64,000 nt of DNA from UBA5429 sp942493315 (GCA_942493315.1 OW818690.1:3224001-3288000), one strand, 5' to 3'; positions 41,301-48,016 are shown, counted from the stretch's first letter. The notes: generated from the letters alone by a model not told the origin. Numbers and translations: made by a program.

Positions 41301-44138
41301 GATTCCACTGCAACTTTGAACTTAACCATCAATAACAGCACCACATCGACAACCAACATCACCGCTTGTAACAGTTATGCATGGAACGGAACAACCTATA
41401 CCACTTCCGGAACCTACACTTTCAACACGACCAACTATCTCGGTTGCGACTCAACAGCAACTTTGAACTTAACCATCAATAATAGTACCACATCGACAAC
41501 CAACATCACCGCTTGTAACAGTTTTGCATGGAACGGAACAACTTACACCACTTCGGGAACTTACACCTACAACACGACCAACTATTTAGGTTGCGACTCC
41601 ACAGCAACTTTGTACTTGATAATCAATAACAACTCAACATCGACGATCAACGTAACCGCTTGTAACAGTTTTGCATGGAACGGAACAACTTACACCACTT
41701 CGGGAACTTACACCTACAACACGACCAACTATTTAGGTTGCGACTCCACAGCAACTTTGTACTTGATAATCAATAACAACTCAACATCGACGATCAACGT
41801 AACCGCTTGCAACAGTTATGCTTGGAATGGTCAGACATATACCACTTCCGGAACCTACACTTTCAACACTTCCAACTATCTCGGTTGCGATTCTGTGGCA
41901 ACTTTGAACTTAACCATCAATAACAGCACCACTTCAACAACCAACATTACCGCTTGTAACAGTTACACATGGAACGGTCAAACTTATACGACAACTGGAA
42001 CCTACACTTACAACACCACCAACTATTTAGGATGCGATTCTGTGGCAACTTTGAACTTAACCATCAATAACAGCACCACATCGACAACCAACATCACCGC
42101 TTGTAACAGTTATAGTTGGAACGGTCAGACCTATACCACTTCCGGAACTTACACTTTTAACACCACCAACTATCTCGGTTGCGATTCCACTGCAACTTTG
42201 TACTTGATAATCAATAACAGCACCACTTCAACTACCAACCACACCGCTTGTAACAGTTATGCTTGGAATGGTCAGACTTACACCACTTCAGGAACTTACA
42301 CTCACAACACCACCAACTATTTAGGATGCGATTCTGTGGCAACTTTAAACTTGACTATCAACAATAGCACCACTTCAACTACAAACTACACCGCTTGTAA
42401 CAGTTATAGTTGGAACGGTCAGACATATACCACTTCCGGAACCTACACTTTCAACACCACCAACTATCTCGGTTGCGACTCAACAGCAACTTTGAACTTA
42501 ACAATCAACAATAGCACCACATCGATTACCAACGTAACCGCTTGCAACAGTTATGCTTGGAACGGAACAACCTATACCACCTCAGGAACCTACACATATA
42601 ACACTACCAACTATTTAGGATGCGATTCCACAGCAACGTTGAACTTAACGATCAATAACAGCACCACATCGACAACCAACATAACCGCTTGTAACAGTTA
42701 TGCATTGAATGGTCAGACATATACCACTTCCGGAACTTACACCTACAACACGACCAACTATTTAGGATGCGACTCAACAGCAACATTGAACTTAATAATC
42801 AATAACAGCACCACTTCAACTACCAACATCACCGCTTGTAACAGTTATATTTGGAACGGAACAACCTATACTACTTCAGGAACTTACACTTTCAACACCA
42901 CCAACTATTTAGGATGCGATTCTATGGCAACATTGAACTTAACGATCAATAACAGCACCACTTCTACTACCAACATAACCGCTTGTAACAGTTATGCATG
43001 GAATGGAACAACTTACACCACTTCGGGAACTTACACTTTCAACACTCCCAACTATCTCGGATGCGACTCCACTGCAACATTGTACTTAACGATCAATAAC
43101 AGCACCACTTCACAAATCTTTATTACGGCATGTGATAGTATTACATGGAATGGATATACCTACTATCAAAGTGGTAATTATTCATATTTAACTAACAATT
43201 CGGTAGGTTGTGATTCAACAGTATATCTTTTCTTAACCATCAATAATAGTACATCAAGTATTAGTACAGTAACAACATGCGGAAGTTATCTATGGAATAA
43301 TCAACTCCTTACAACTTCAGGTGTTTATGTAAATACTACAACAAATGGTAGTGGATGTAACCATGACGATATTTTATATCTAACTATTAATGAATCAACT
43401 TCCTCAATTACAAATATTACTGCTTGTAACAGCTATATATGGAATGGTAATACCTATACATCTTCTGGATCTTATACCTATTATTTGACAAACTACATGA
43501 ATTGTGATTCAATTGCAGTATTGAATTTGACAATTACAGAGACTACCTATTCTACTACAGAAGCAACAACTTGCGATAACTATTTCTGGAATGGAAACAT
43601 ATATTCTGAATCTGGAACCTATATATTTACAACTCAAAATTATTTAGGTTGTGATTCTATTGCAACATTGAACTTGACTGTAGCTACAATAGATGTTTCA
43701 ACTACGACATTTAACAATGTGATTACAGCAACTATGAATAATGCAATATATCAATGGCTTGATTGTAATGCAGACACTCTTATTATTGGAGCAACTGGAC
43801 AATCCTTTGCTCCACAATTCAATGGTAGTTACAGTGTTATTATTGAAGCCAATGGCTGTGTAGATACTAGCGAATGCGTTATGATCAGCACTATTAACAT
43901 AGAAGATTCTAAAATAGAAGAGATTAAAGTATATCCAAATCCAACTTTGGATAGAGTAAACATTGTTTTAGATAATGAATATATGGGTGAATTATTCATG
44001 TTATATGATAAATATGGGAAATTGATCAAATTTGATTATATTAAAGATTCATATACAATTATTGATCTCTCAGATCTATCTTATGGTGTTTATATTATAA
44101 AAATTAAGCATTTAAGTTTAAAAGTTGTAAAACAATAA
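26361..44138 (+). CDS. Giant T9SS surface protein: subtilase-like domain plus 89 tandem 49-aa repeats
   Basis: The protein has 5925 residues. A signal peptide (residues 1-26, ending FSFGQ) is followed by a propeptide-like region to about 220. An S8 subtilase-like domain spans about 230-500: the Asp site reads VAEGG (Glu252), the His region SSHKIFVSQ (His277), the oxyanion Asn SSGNSG (Asn363) and the Ser motif GTSLAAP (Ser432). A P-like domain (about 515-630), an Ig/fibronectin-like region (to about 810) and beta-helix-like modules (to about 1415) follow. Residues 1416-5777 are 85 regular and 4 diverged 49-aa repeats. A type A T9SS sorting domain ends it (VYPNPTLDRVNI to KVVKQ). Likely a long cell-surface fibre or adhesin; the ligand is unknown. 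Gene integrity over 17.8 kb without a frameshift argues for selection. Confidence 0.9.
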   Translation: MKQFFLSFKWILLLFIFLINMFSFGQNVKDRVLETNKYRVGITTGSFLPEVSKENDFIISEQSFEGKNFRLIQFWEIPSENIRKEWEERGLILSDYLPNYIYFVIIDEQFDLSSIQDKIRSVIKIDAKFKVENNLFRNGFKKEDIGSDNSISLTLSYYKSISFNSISQDLLQRGIKIKKHDETTRQISVTLDLSLYELLITLPYIQFIEKEAKEPVLEGSNHRNSTGRSNYLNTGYNGLNYNGTGVVVSVAEGGTVDSLLDIKGRFMEFVTDVPSSHKIFVSQSVGGGGNIDPSDRNNAWGTTILSLEAYPDYSAFYTSHQLRYINHSYGETSPSGGYNSTSRAHDLRIASIPNQLVVYSSGNSGAVTGYAPYDFTEVKWANITGGMKMNKNMLTIGGLIPTDELNGSSSRGPMYDGRIIPQLVIEGIEGTSLAAPKVTGILAILAQVYKEKNGGIEPQSTLLRAILMNTADDLENPGPDFRTGYGRVNVRRAYHTINDAQYLSSSISNGSTNQHNLTIPSNVKQVRVLIVWADPASAVNANPAIINNINLSLKSPTNTTYNPWVLDHSPSLAALSSVATRGIDSINTIEQVTVDNPISGNWTIEVNGFQIPSGPQSYYITYEFLYDELHFMYPLKGDKLIPGESYQLKWDSYGSDQPFKLEYQIDGGSWVPITNNYDALKRNYQWIAPTVAGIKPIKFRVQRGTLISESDDNYIGSTPEDFRIVKACSDTVILGWSIVPNATSYKVYKVGSQYFEEVTTNITYNSNGAILTGQSNSNKEYYAVSALSGTYESQKTFSIKKEAGDYNCFSISWTGLVSTDWFNTDNWSTSILPTSSDNVIIPSTAPNQPKIEASGATCSNITIGTGASLTMSSTNSYTFSIHGDFINNGTFIPGVDTVAFIGNNVYQEVSGASTSNFYYLKLDKGSINNVLNIKSTITLSGTVDPLRLTSGTFKLSNSSTTITGLTTTGGGSLSSSKRIWITEGTFNSFESMTLNAGELKISGGVFNVGPTSDHKFIQWLNNGKIIVSGGQLNISGGFYGNVTSSSGTVQITGGEITVVSGQNGYNRPSFEIQTNCSFTFSDGTIIVRRRGTTGAIYDLNINSSTASITGGTFQIGNSTTPASQIIRINSIVPIYNLVVNSYNAPVTQIDSNNLMVINNVTLQNASKIALTGKTLSVGGSWINNGGSFATPNTGTIMFNGLANQTIGGTTTTLFKDVVINNENGVSLNDNLDCSIDGTLTLTYGVINTNSNKLIITSNGNVQRTQGHIFGNLQKTISTGSGIIKTFELGDAGITNYTPVTLTFDNVTQSGTLIAKTTHQNHSNISSSDLNPLKSITRYWSLNNTNIQFDQYSAHFNYLNEDILAGTNLTTLKCGKYNSSWSYPIIGTTSLNEIEIINQTGFSDFQFGNFKCTPSDNTTSTTNFTACNSYAWNGQTYTTSGTYTYNTTNYLGCDSTATLNLTINNSTTSTTNITACNSYAWNGQTYTTSGTYTHNTTNYLGCDSTATLNLTINNSTTSSTNHTACNSYAWNGTTYTTSGTYTFNTTNAKGCDSVATLNLTINNSTTSTTNITACNSYTWNGTTYTTSGTYTFNTTNAKGCDSVATLNLTINNSTTSTTNITACNSYTWNGTTYTTSGTYTHNTTNYLGCDSTATLNLTINNSTTSITYITACNSYAWNGTTYTTSGTYTFNTTNYLGCDSVATLNLTINNSTTSTTNHTACNSYAWNGTTYTTSGTYTYNTTNYLGCDSVATLNLIINNSTTSTTNFTACNSYTWNGTTYTTSGTYTYNTTNYLGCDSTATLNLTINNSTTSTTNISACNSYAWNGQTYTTSGTYTYNTTNYLGCDSTATLNLTINNSTTSTTNITACNSYAWNGQTYTTSGTYTHNTTNYLGCDSTATLNLTINNSTTSTTNITACNSYVWNGTTYTTSGTYTFNTINYLGCDSTATLNLTINNSTTSTTNVTACNSYAWNGQTYTTSGTYTFNTTNYLGCDSTATLNLTINNSTTSTTNITACNSYLWNGITYTTSGTYTHNTTNYLGCDSTATLNLTINNSTTSTTNVTACNSYAWNGQTYTTSGTYTFNTTNYLGCDSTATLNLTINNSTTSTTNITACNSYLWNGITYTTSGTYTHNTTNYLGCDSTATLNLTINNSTTSTTNITACNSYSWNGQTYTTSGTYTFNTTNYLGCDSTATLNLTINNSTTSTTNITACNSYAWNGITYTTSGTYTFNTTNYLGCDSTATLNLTINNSTTSITNVTACNSYTWNGTTYTTSGTYTYNTTNYLGCDSTATLNLTINNSTTSTTNITACKSYSWNGQTYTTSGTYTYNTTNYLGCDSTATLNLTINYSTTSTTNITACNSYAWNGTTYTTSGTYTFNTTNYLGCDSTATLNLTINNSTTSTTNITACNSYVWNGTTYTTSGTYTFNTINYLGCDSTATLNLTINNSTTSTTNITACNSYTWNGTTYTTSGTYTYNTSNYLGCDSVATLNLTINNSTTSTTNITACNSYSWNGQTYTTSGTYTYNTTNYLGCDSVATLNLTINNSTTSTTNVTACNSYAWNGTTYTTSGTYTYNTTNYLGCDSTATLNLTINNSTTSSTNITACNSYAWNGTTYTTSGTYTFSSTNAKGCDSTATLNLTINNSTTSTTNHTACNSYLWNGITYTTSGTYTHNTTNYLGCDSTATLNLTINNSTTSTTNITACNSYAWNGTTYTTSGTYTFNTTNYLGCDSTATLNLTINNSTTSTTNITACNSYVWNGTTYTTSGTYTFNTINYLGCDSTATLNLTINNSTTSTTNITACHSYSWNGTTYTTSGTYTFNTTNYHGCDSVATLNLTINNSTTSTTNISACNSYAWNGQTYTTSGTYTYNTTNYLGCDSVATLNLTINNSTTSTTNVTACNSYAWNGTTYTTSGTYTFNTTNYLGCDSTATLNLTINNSTTSTTNITACNSYAWNGTTYTTSGTYSFNTTNYLGCDSVATLNLVINSSTTSTTNITACNSYAWNGTTYTTSGTYTYNTTNYLGCDSTATLNLTINNSTTSTSNIIACNSYVWNGTTYTTSGTYTYNTTNYLGCDSTATLNLIINNSTTSTTNITACNSYTWNGQTYTTTGTYTYNTTNYLGCDSTATLNLTINNSTTSTTNVTACNSYAWNGTTYTTSGTYTFNTTNYLGCDSTATLNLIINNSTTSTTNITTCNSYAWNGQTYTTSGTYTYNTTNYLGCDSTATLNLIINNSTTSSTNHTACNSYAWNGTTYTTSGTYTFNTTNYLGCDSTATLYLTINNSTTSTTNIYACNSYTWNGQIYTTSGTYTYNTTNYLGCDSVATLNLTINNSTTSTTNIYACNSYVWNGTTYTTSGTYTFNTINYLGCDSTATLNLTINNSTTSTTNITACNSYAWNGTTYTTSGTYTYNTTNYLGCDSTATLNLTINNSTTSTTNITACNSYAWNGTTYTTFGTYTFNTTNYLGCDSTATLNLTINNSTTSTTNITACNSYAWNGQTYTTSGTYIHNTTNYLGCDSVATLNLTINNSTTSTTNITACNNYAWNGTTYTTSGTYTFNTTNYLGCDSTATLNLTINNSTTSTTNITACNSYAWNGTTYTTSGTYSFNTTNYLGCDSVATLNLVINSSTTSTTNITACNSYAWNGTTYTTSGTYTYNTTNYLGCDSTATLNLTINKTTTSTTNVTACNSYAWNGTTYTTSGTYTYNTSNYLGCDSVATLNLTINNSTTSTTNITACNSYSWNGQTYTTSGTYTYNTTNYLGCDSTATLYLIINNNSTSTINVTACNSYAWNGQTYTTSGTYTFNTSNYLGCDSTATLYLIINNNSTSTTNITACNSYAWNGTTYTTSGTYTYNTTNYLGCDSTATLNLTINNSTTSTTNHTACNSYAWNGTTYSISGTYTFNTTNYLGCDSTATLNLTINNSTTSTTNITACNSYTWNGQTYTTTGTYTYNTTNYLGCDSTATLNLTINNSTTSTTNITACNSYAWNGTTYTTSGTYTYNTTNYLGCDSTATLYLIINNSTTSTTNHTACNSYAWNGTTYTTSGTYTYNTTNYLGCDSTATLNLIINNSTTSTTNITACNSYTWNGQTYTTTGTYTYNTTNYLGCDSTATLNLTINNSTTSTTNVTACNSYAWNGTTYTTSGTYTFNTINYLGCDSTATLNLTINNSTTSTTNITACNSYAWNGTTYTTSGTYTYNTTNYLGCDSTATLNLTINNSTTSTTNHTACNSYAWNGTTYSISGTYTFNTTNYLGCDSTATLNLTINNSTTSTTNITACNSYTWNGQTYTTTGTYTYNTTNYLGCDSTATLNLTINNSTTSTTNHTACNSYAWNGTTYSISGTYTFNTTNYLGCDSTATLNLTINNSTTSTTNITACNSYAWNGTTYTTSGTYTYNTTNYLGCDSTATLNLTINYSTTSTTNITACNSYAWNGTTYTTSGTYTFNTTNYLGCDSTATLNLTINNSTTSTTNITACNSYVWNGTTYTTSGTYTFNTINYLGCDSTATLNLTINNSTTSTTNITACNSYTWNGTTYTTSGTYTYNTSNYLGCDSVATLNLTINNSTTSTTNITACNSYSWNGQTYTTSGTYTYNTTNYLGCDSVATLNLTINNSTTSTTNVTACNSYAWNGTTYTTSGTYTYNTTNYLGCDSTATLNLTINNSTTSSTNITACNSYAWNGTTYTTSGTYTFSSTNAKGCDSTATLNLTINNSTTSTTNHTACNSYLWNGITYTTSGTYTHNTTNYLGCDSTATLNLTINNSTTSTTNITACNSYAWNGTTYTTSGTYTFNTTNYLGCDSTATLNLTINNSTTSTTNITACNSYVWNGTTYTTSGTYTFNTINYLGCDSTATLNLTINNSTTSTTNITACHSYSWNGTTYTTSGTYTFNTTNYHGCDSVATLNLTINNSTTSTTNISACNSYAWNGQTYTTSGTYTYNTTNYLGCDSVATLNLTINNSTTSTTNVTACNSYAWNGTTYTTSGTYTFNTTNYLGCDSTATLNLTINNSTTSTTNITACNSYAWNGTTYTTSGTYTFNTTNYLGCDSTATLNLTINNSTTSTTNITACNSFAWNGTTYTTSGTYTYNTTNYLGCDSTATLYLIINNNSTSTINVTACNSFAWNGTTYTTSGTYTYNTTNYLGCDSTATLYLIINNNSTSTINVTACNSYAWNGQTYTTSGTYTFNTSNYLGCDSVATLNLTINNSTTSTTNITACNSYTWNGQTYTTTGTYTYNTTNYLGCDSVATLNLTINNSTTSTTNITACNSYSWNGQTYTTSGTYTFNTTNYLGCDSTATLYLIINNSTTSTTNHTACNSYAWNGQTYTTSGTYTHNTTNYLGCDSVATLNLTINNSTTSTTNYTACNSYSWNGQTYTTSGTYTFNTTNYLGCDSTATLNLTINNSTTSITNVTACNSYAWNGTTYTTSGTYTYNTTNYLGCDSTATLNLTINNSTTSTTNITACNSYALNGQTYTTSGTYTYNTTNYLGCDSTATLNLIINNSTTSTTNITACNSYIWNGTTYTTSGTYTFNTTNYLGCDSMATLNLTINNSTTSTTNITACNSYAWNGTTYTTSGTYTFNTPNYLGCDSTATLYLTINNSTTSQIFITACDSITWNGYTYYQSGNYSYLTNNSVGCDSTVYLFLTINNSTSSISTVTTCGSYLWNNQLLTTSGVYVNTTTNGSGCNHDDILYLTINESTSSITNITACNSYIWNGNTYTSSGSYTYYLTNYMNCDSIAVLNLTITETTYSTTEATTCDNYFWNGNIYSESGTYIFTTQNYLGCDSIATLNLTVATIDVSTTTFNNVITATMNNAIYQWLDCNADTLIIGATGQSFAPQFNGSYSVIIEANGCVDTSECVMISTINIEDSKIEEIKVYPNPTLDRVNIVLDNEYMGELFMLYDKYGKLIKFDYIKDSYTIIDLSDLSYGVYIIKIKHLSLKVVKQ
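30609..43103 (+). repeat. Perfect-register 147-bp tandem repeat array, 85 units
   Basis: The motif ACCAC(A/T)TC recurs from 30609 to 43104, a distance of 12495 bp that is exactly 85 x 147. No indel disturbs the register. The unit encodes 49 residues with core NSYAWNGTTYTTSGTYT, one Cys near unit position 11 and one near 37, and a CDSTATLNLTINN end. Variation is limited to a few alternatives per site (for example WNGT/WNGQ, CDST/CDSV). Long stretches are identical between distant units, as expected under unequal exchange or gene conversion. Confidence 0.97.
43104..43691 (+). repeat. Four diverged 147-bp repeats at the end of the array
   Basis: Four further 49-residue units continue in register but have diverged (for example CDSITWNGYTYYQSGNY and CGSYLWNNQLLTTSGVY). 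They keep most Cys, Trp and Gly positions. The second lacks the DST-type motif (CNHDD). Such diverged edge units are usual when homogenisation works mainly on the array interior. Confidence 0.9.
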
Positions 44139-44140
44139 AT

Positions 44141-44179
44141 AAAAAAAGGAGATCATTTTTATGATCTCCTTTTTTTTTG
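44141..44179. terminator. Bidirectional intrinsic terminator
   Basis: GGAGATCAT at 44148-44156 pairs with ATGATCTCC at 44161-44169 around a TTTT loop, flanked by an A-run before and a T-run after. It sits between the convergent giant gene and the acetyl-CoA synthetase gene, so it can end transcription from both sides. Confidence 0.93.
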
Positions 44180-44193
44180 TTTAGAAAAAATCT

Positions 44194-46260
44194 TTATAGG
44201 TTTTTCTCCACTCTTATTCTGGCATCAACAGCAATAACATATTCTGAGTTACCTAATAGCGGATTTAAATCCATCTCTACAATCTCGGGTGCTGCCTGAA
44301 CTAATGCAGAAACTCTGGCAACGGTATCGCATAGAATCTCTTCATTGACTGGTTCCTGACCACGAACCCCTTTTAAAATTTTGTATCCTCTTAAATTTTT
44401 AAGCAACGATTGCGCTTCTGTTGCGCTTACAGGTACCAAAGCAGCCTGAACGTCTTTTAAAACTTCAATAAAGATTCCGCCTAATCCGAAAAGTATCTGA
44501 TGTCCGAATTTTTCCTCTTTAGAAGCCCCGATAAATACTTCAGTTCCTTTATACATTTTACAGATCTCAACGGCATAAGTTTCAGGGATTTGGATCAATC
44601 GATTGAACTCTTTTTGTACCGTATCAATATCTTTGACATTAAGAACCACACCACCAACGTCAGATTTATGGATCGGGCCCACCACTTTCATTACCAAAGG
44701 AAATCCCATTTTTTGCGCTGCCTGTAGTGCATCTGATTCATTATCTACCTGCATTTCCACTTTTTTAGAAATTCCGGCAGCATCTAAAAGGGCACCAATC
44801 TCTTCCAACCCTAAATACCCATCCGTTGCATTTTCGATCACATTTCTGATTTTTTGGATATCCACTTTTGGAATTTCAGGAGATATTGGTTGGGGCTTTG
44901 GTGTATTTACAATTTTAGCTAAAGCGTTCCCAAAAACGCACTCTTCCGGGAAGTTGATGCGGTGTTTGTTGTGAATAAAATCTGCAATCTCCTCTTTTAC
45001 ATTCACAATAGAAGGTAAAATCGGGAAGATCGGTTTTTTGCATGTTTTCATTTTTTGGTGAAGCAATTCATAGACATCCCAGTTGGGGAACAAACCGGGA
45101 GAACCAAATATGACAGCCATAGCATCAATATTATCGAAATCATTTTCACAGGCATCGATGATAAAGCCAAGTTGTTCAGCTGTTCCTGTAGCTAAAAAGT
45201 CAATAGGATTACCAACAGAAGAGCCGGCATAAAGTTTGGAGAGCAGTTGATCAGCAGCTTCACCTTCCAAATGTGGCACTTCGAGTCCATTATTGGACAA
45301 AGTATCGGTCAACATTACTGCAGGACCTCCGGCATGAGTGATTACAGCAATATTTTTACCTTTCACTTCAGGGTGCATAAAGATGGAGCAAACAGTAGTT
45401 AATTCTTCACGATTGGAGCATCTTACAATTCCTGCTTTTCTAAAAAGTGCTTCCACAGCTACATCAGAAGTTGCCAATGCACCGGTATGAGATGATGCTG
45501 CACGACTTCCGGCGGCAGAACCACCCGATTTTATAGCCGCAATTTTACATCCTTTACCGATCAATGAAGTGGCATGTTTTAAGAGTTTTGGAGGATTCTT
45601 AACGTTTTCCATATACAACATGATCACTTTGGAACTTTTAATCGGGTCAAAAGTTTCATCCAAATGTTCCATTACATCTTCAATTCCGGTTTGTGCAGAA
45701 TTTCCAACTGCCCATATACTATTGAAAGATAAACCGTTAGTCATTCCGTATTCTGTGATAAAAACAGCTGTAGCTCCTGAACCGGTTACAAAGTCAACCC
45801 CCTGAGGATCCAATGGTGGAACAGGTTCTGCAAAATTACCGCAGTAGTTTACATTTAAAAATCCGGTACAATTGGGGCCAATTAATGTGGACCCGGTTTC
45901 TTTCATAATAGAAACAATTTGTTGTTCTAAAAGTGCACCCGCTTCATTTTCTTCAGAAAAACCGGCTGACATAATAATAAAACCACCTGTTTCTTTCTTT
46001 TTGGCTAATGTTTCGACTGTATTTGGACAAAATTTAGCAGCAATCGCTAAAATGGCACAATCTACCTGAGGTAACTCATCCACAGAAGGATAACATTTTA
46101 CTCCTTGTATTTCGGCTTCTTTAGGATTTACAACATAAACAGTGCCTTTAAAATTACTATCTAAGAGATTTTTCAGTACTTTACCACCCGGTTTCTGAAC
46201 ATCATTGGATGCTCCTACAACTACAATGGAAGCTGGGTTAATTAATTTCGAATTAATCAT
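44194..46260 (-). CDS. Acetate-CoA ligase (ADP-forming), fused alpha-beta
   Basis: The protein has 688 residues. It converts acyl-CoA, ADP and phosphate to the acid, ATP and CoA, or the reverse. The N-terminal CoA-binding domain begins SIVVVGASNDVQKPGGKVL. The phosphorylated histidine is His258 in ASSHTGALA. A ligase-CoA domain follows, and the C-terminal part (about 475-688) is an ATP-grasp domain (GFPLVMKVVGPIHKSDVGGV). Alpha and beta subunits are fused in one chain. The gene starts 10 bp after the phosphohexomutase stop. Confidence 0.9.
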   Translation of the reverse strand: MINSKLINPASIVVVGASNDVQKPGGKVLKNLLDSNFKGTVYVVNPKEAEIQGVKCYPSVDELPQVDCAILAIAAKFCPNTVETLAKKKETGGFIIMSAGFSEENEAGALLEQQIVSIMKETGSTLIGPNCTGFLNVNYCGNFAEPVPPLDPQGVDFVTGSGATAVFITEYGMTNGLSFNSIWAVGNSAQTGIEDVMEHLDETFDPIKSSKVIMLYMENVKNPPKLLKHATSLIGKGCKIAAIKSGGSAAGSRAASSHTGALATSDVAVEALFRKAGIVRCSNREELTTVCSIFMHPEVKGKNIAVITHAGGPAVMLTDTLSNNGLEVPHLEGEAADQLLSKLYAGSSVGNPIDFLATGTAEQLGFIIDACENDFDNIDAMAVIFGSPGLFPNWDVYELLHQKMKTCKKPIFPILPSIVNVKEEIADFIHNKHRINFPEECVFGNALAKIVNTPKPQPISPEIPKVDIQKIRNVIENATDGYLGLEEIGALLDAAGISKKVEMQVDNESDALQAAQKMGFPLVMKVVGPIHKSDVGGVVLNVKDIDTVQKEFNRLIQIPETYAVEICKMYKGTEVFIGASKEEKFGHQILFGLGGIFIEVLKDVQAALVPVSATEAQSLLKNLRGYKILKGVRGQEPVNEEILCDTVARVSALVQAAPEIVEMDLNPLLGNSEYVIAVDARIRVEKNL

Positions 46261-46270
46261 ATATACAATT

Positions 46271-47998
46271 TTAATTTAGTTTTAAAGAGGTGATCATATT
46301 CTGAATTTTTAAAGATAATTGTTTGTTTTTCTTTTCAAATTCAGTATTTTTATGAAGTGGCGCATTAACTGCAAAATAAAATTTAATTTTGGGTTCTGTT
46401 CCGGATGGTCTGACGGTCACTTTAGAGGAATCCTGAAGAATAAATTGCAAAACATCAGATTCAGGAAGTTGAATGGGGTATCTTCTTCCTGTTCTAAAAT
46501 TAAAGGTTTCCTGATTGAGATAATCTTTCATTTCAACAACAGGCACTCCGGCAATTTGGGAAGGAGGTTCGGATCTAAACTGATCCATCATTTTTTTGAT
46601 CTCTTCCAGGCCTTCTTTCCCTTTTTTAGTAATGGAGAGTAATTCCTCTTTATAAAGGTCATATTGTTGATAGAGTCTTAATAGTTCTTTGTAAGGTGTT
46701 GTTTTGTTATCATAGCAATAAGCAGCCCATTCTGAAATGAGAGCACATGCTGAAATAGCATCTTTATCCCTAACAAAATCGCCAATTAAAAAACCATAAC
46801 TCTCTTCTCCACCACAAATAAATTTCTGATTTCCTTCTAATTCAAGAATTTTTTCTGCAATATATTTGAATCCGGTCAAAACATCATAACAATGAATATT
46901 GTAATCCAAAGCAATCTCAACTAACATTTCAGAAGTTACAATGGTTTTCACAATAAAATTGGTTTCAGATAATTCATCGCGTTTTTGAAGTTGAGATAAA
47001 ATATAATGAGTCAACACGATAGCCGTTTCATTTCCATTCATTCTATAGTATCCATCGTCTGAATCTCTGATTGCCACTGCTATCCTGTCAGCATCAGGAT
47101 CGGTTGCCAAAACAATATGCGCTTTCACCTTTTGCGCTTTTTCTAATGCCAATGACATCGCTTCTTTTTCTTCCGGATTGGGAGAATTTACGGTTGGAAA
47201 ACTTCCATTGGGTGTTTTTTGCTCTTCTACCAGAATAACATGTTTAAATCCATAAGATTCTAAAGCTTTTGGCACTAAAGTGATCCCTGTTCCATGCAAT
47301 GGAGTATACACAATTTTAAATTTCTTTTTTCTTTTTATCGCTTCAGGATTAAAGGATAGATTTTTAATCTGATGGAGATAAACGTCATCTATTTCATTTT
47401 TAATGATATGAATATATTTTTCATTTTTTACCCATTTAACCTGATTGATATTTTTAACTTTATTCACACATTGAATGACATTTTCATCGTGAGGTGGCAC
47501 CAGCTGACCGCCATCACTCCAATATGCTTTATAGCCATTGTACTCTTTCGGATTATGAGAAGCGGTGATCATCACTCCGGCCTGACATTGAAAATGGCGA
47601 ACCATAAATGATAATTCCGGTGTTGGCCGAAGCTCATCGAAAAGGTAACAGTAAATTTTGTTCGCAGAAAAAACATCAGCTGTAATTTCTGCAAAATATT
47701 TACTATTATCTCTGGAATCGAAAGAGATAGCCACTTTAATATTTTGTTTAGGATAACATTTTTTGAGATAATTGGCAAACCCTTGGGTAGCAGCACCAAC
47801 GGTGTACTGATTCATACGGTTTGTTCCAACTCCCATCACGCCTCTAAGACCACCGGTCCCAAATTCGAGATTTTTGTAAAAAGCATCAACGATCTCATTT
47901 GGGTTCTCATTGATTGTAAAGTTGATCCAATTCTTGGTGTATTGATCATAATCTCCTTCCAACCAGGAGTGTACACGTTTTTTAATAATCTCGTCCAT
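46271..47998 (-). CDS. Phosphoglucomutase/phosphomannomutase
   Basis: The protein has 575 residues from the ATG at 47998. An in-frame start at 48028 is rejected because it lies upstream of the -7 box. It interconverts hexose 1- and 6-phosphates. The active-site serine is Ser147 in ITASHNPKEYNGYKAYW, the metal loop is DPDADRIAVA, the sugar-binding loop is GGEESYGF, and RPSGTEPKIKFYF is the phosphate-binding motif near the C-terminus. Length fits the longer PGM2-type enzymes. Which sugar is used is not decided by sequence. Confidence 0.93.
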   Translation of the reverse strand: MDEIIKKRVHSWLEGDYDQYTKNWINFTINENPNEIVDAFYKNLEFGTGGLRGVMGVGTNRMNQYTVGAATQGFANYLKKCYPKQNIKVAISFDSRDNSKYFAEITADVFSANKIYCYLFDELRPTPELSFMVRHFQCQAGVMITASHNPKEYNGYKAYWSDGGQLVPPHDENVIQCVNKVKNINQVKWVKNEKYIHIIKNEIDDVYLHQIKNLSFNPEAIKRKKKFKIVYTPLHGTGITLVPKALESYGFKHVILVEEQKTPNGSFPTVNSPNPEEKEAMSLALEKAQKVKAHIVLATDPDADRIAVAIRDSDDGYYRMNGNETAIVLTHYILSQLQKRDELSETNFIVKTIVTSEMLVEIALDYNIHCYDVLTGFKYIAEKILELEGNQKFICGGEESYGFLIGDFVRDKDAISACALISEWAAYCYDNKTTPYKELLRLYQQYDLYKEELLSITKKGKEGLEEIKKMMDQFRSEPPSQIAGVPVVEMKDYLNQETFNFRTGRRYPIQLPESDVLQFILQDSSKVTVRPSGTEPKIKFYFAVNAPLHKNTEFEKKNKQLSLKIQNMITSLKLN

Positions 47999-48016
47999 AA
48001 TAGATAGGTTTAAGTG

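Noticed and set aside
44500..44974. Plus-strand ORFs inside the acetyl-CoA synthetase gene
   Set aside because: They are antisense shadows with no recognisable protein features.
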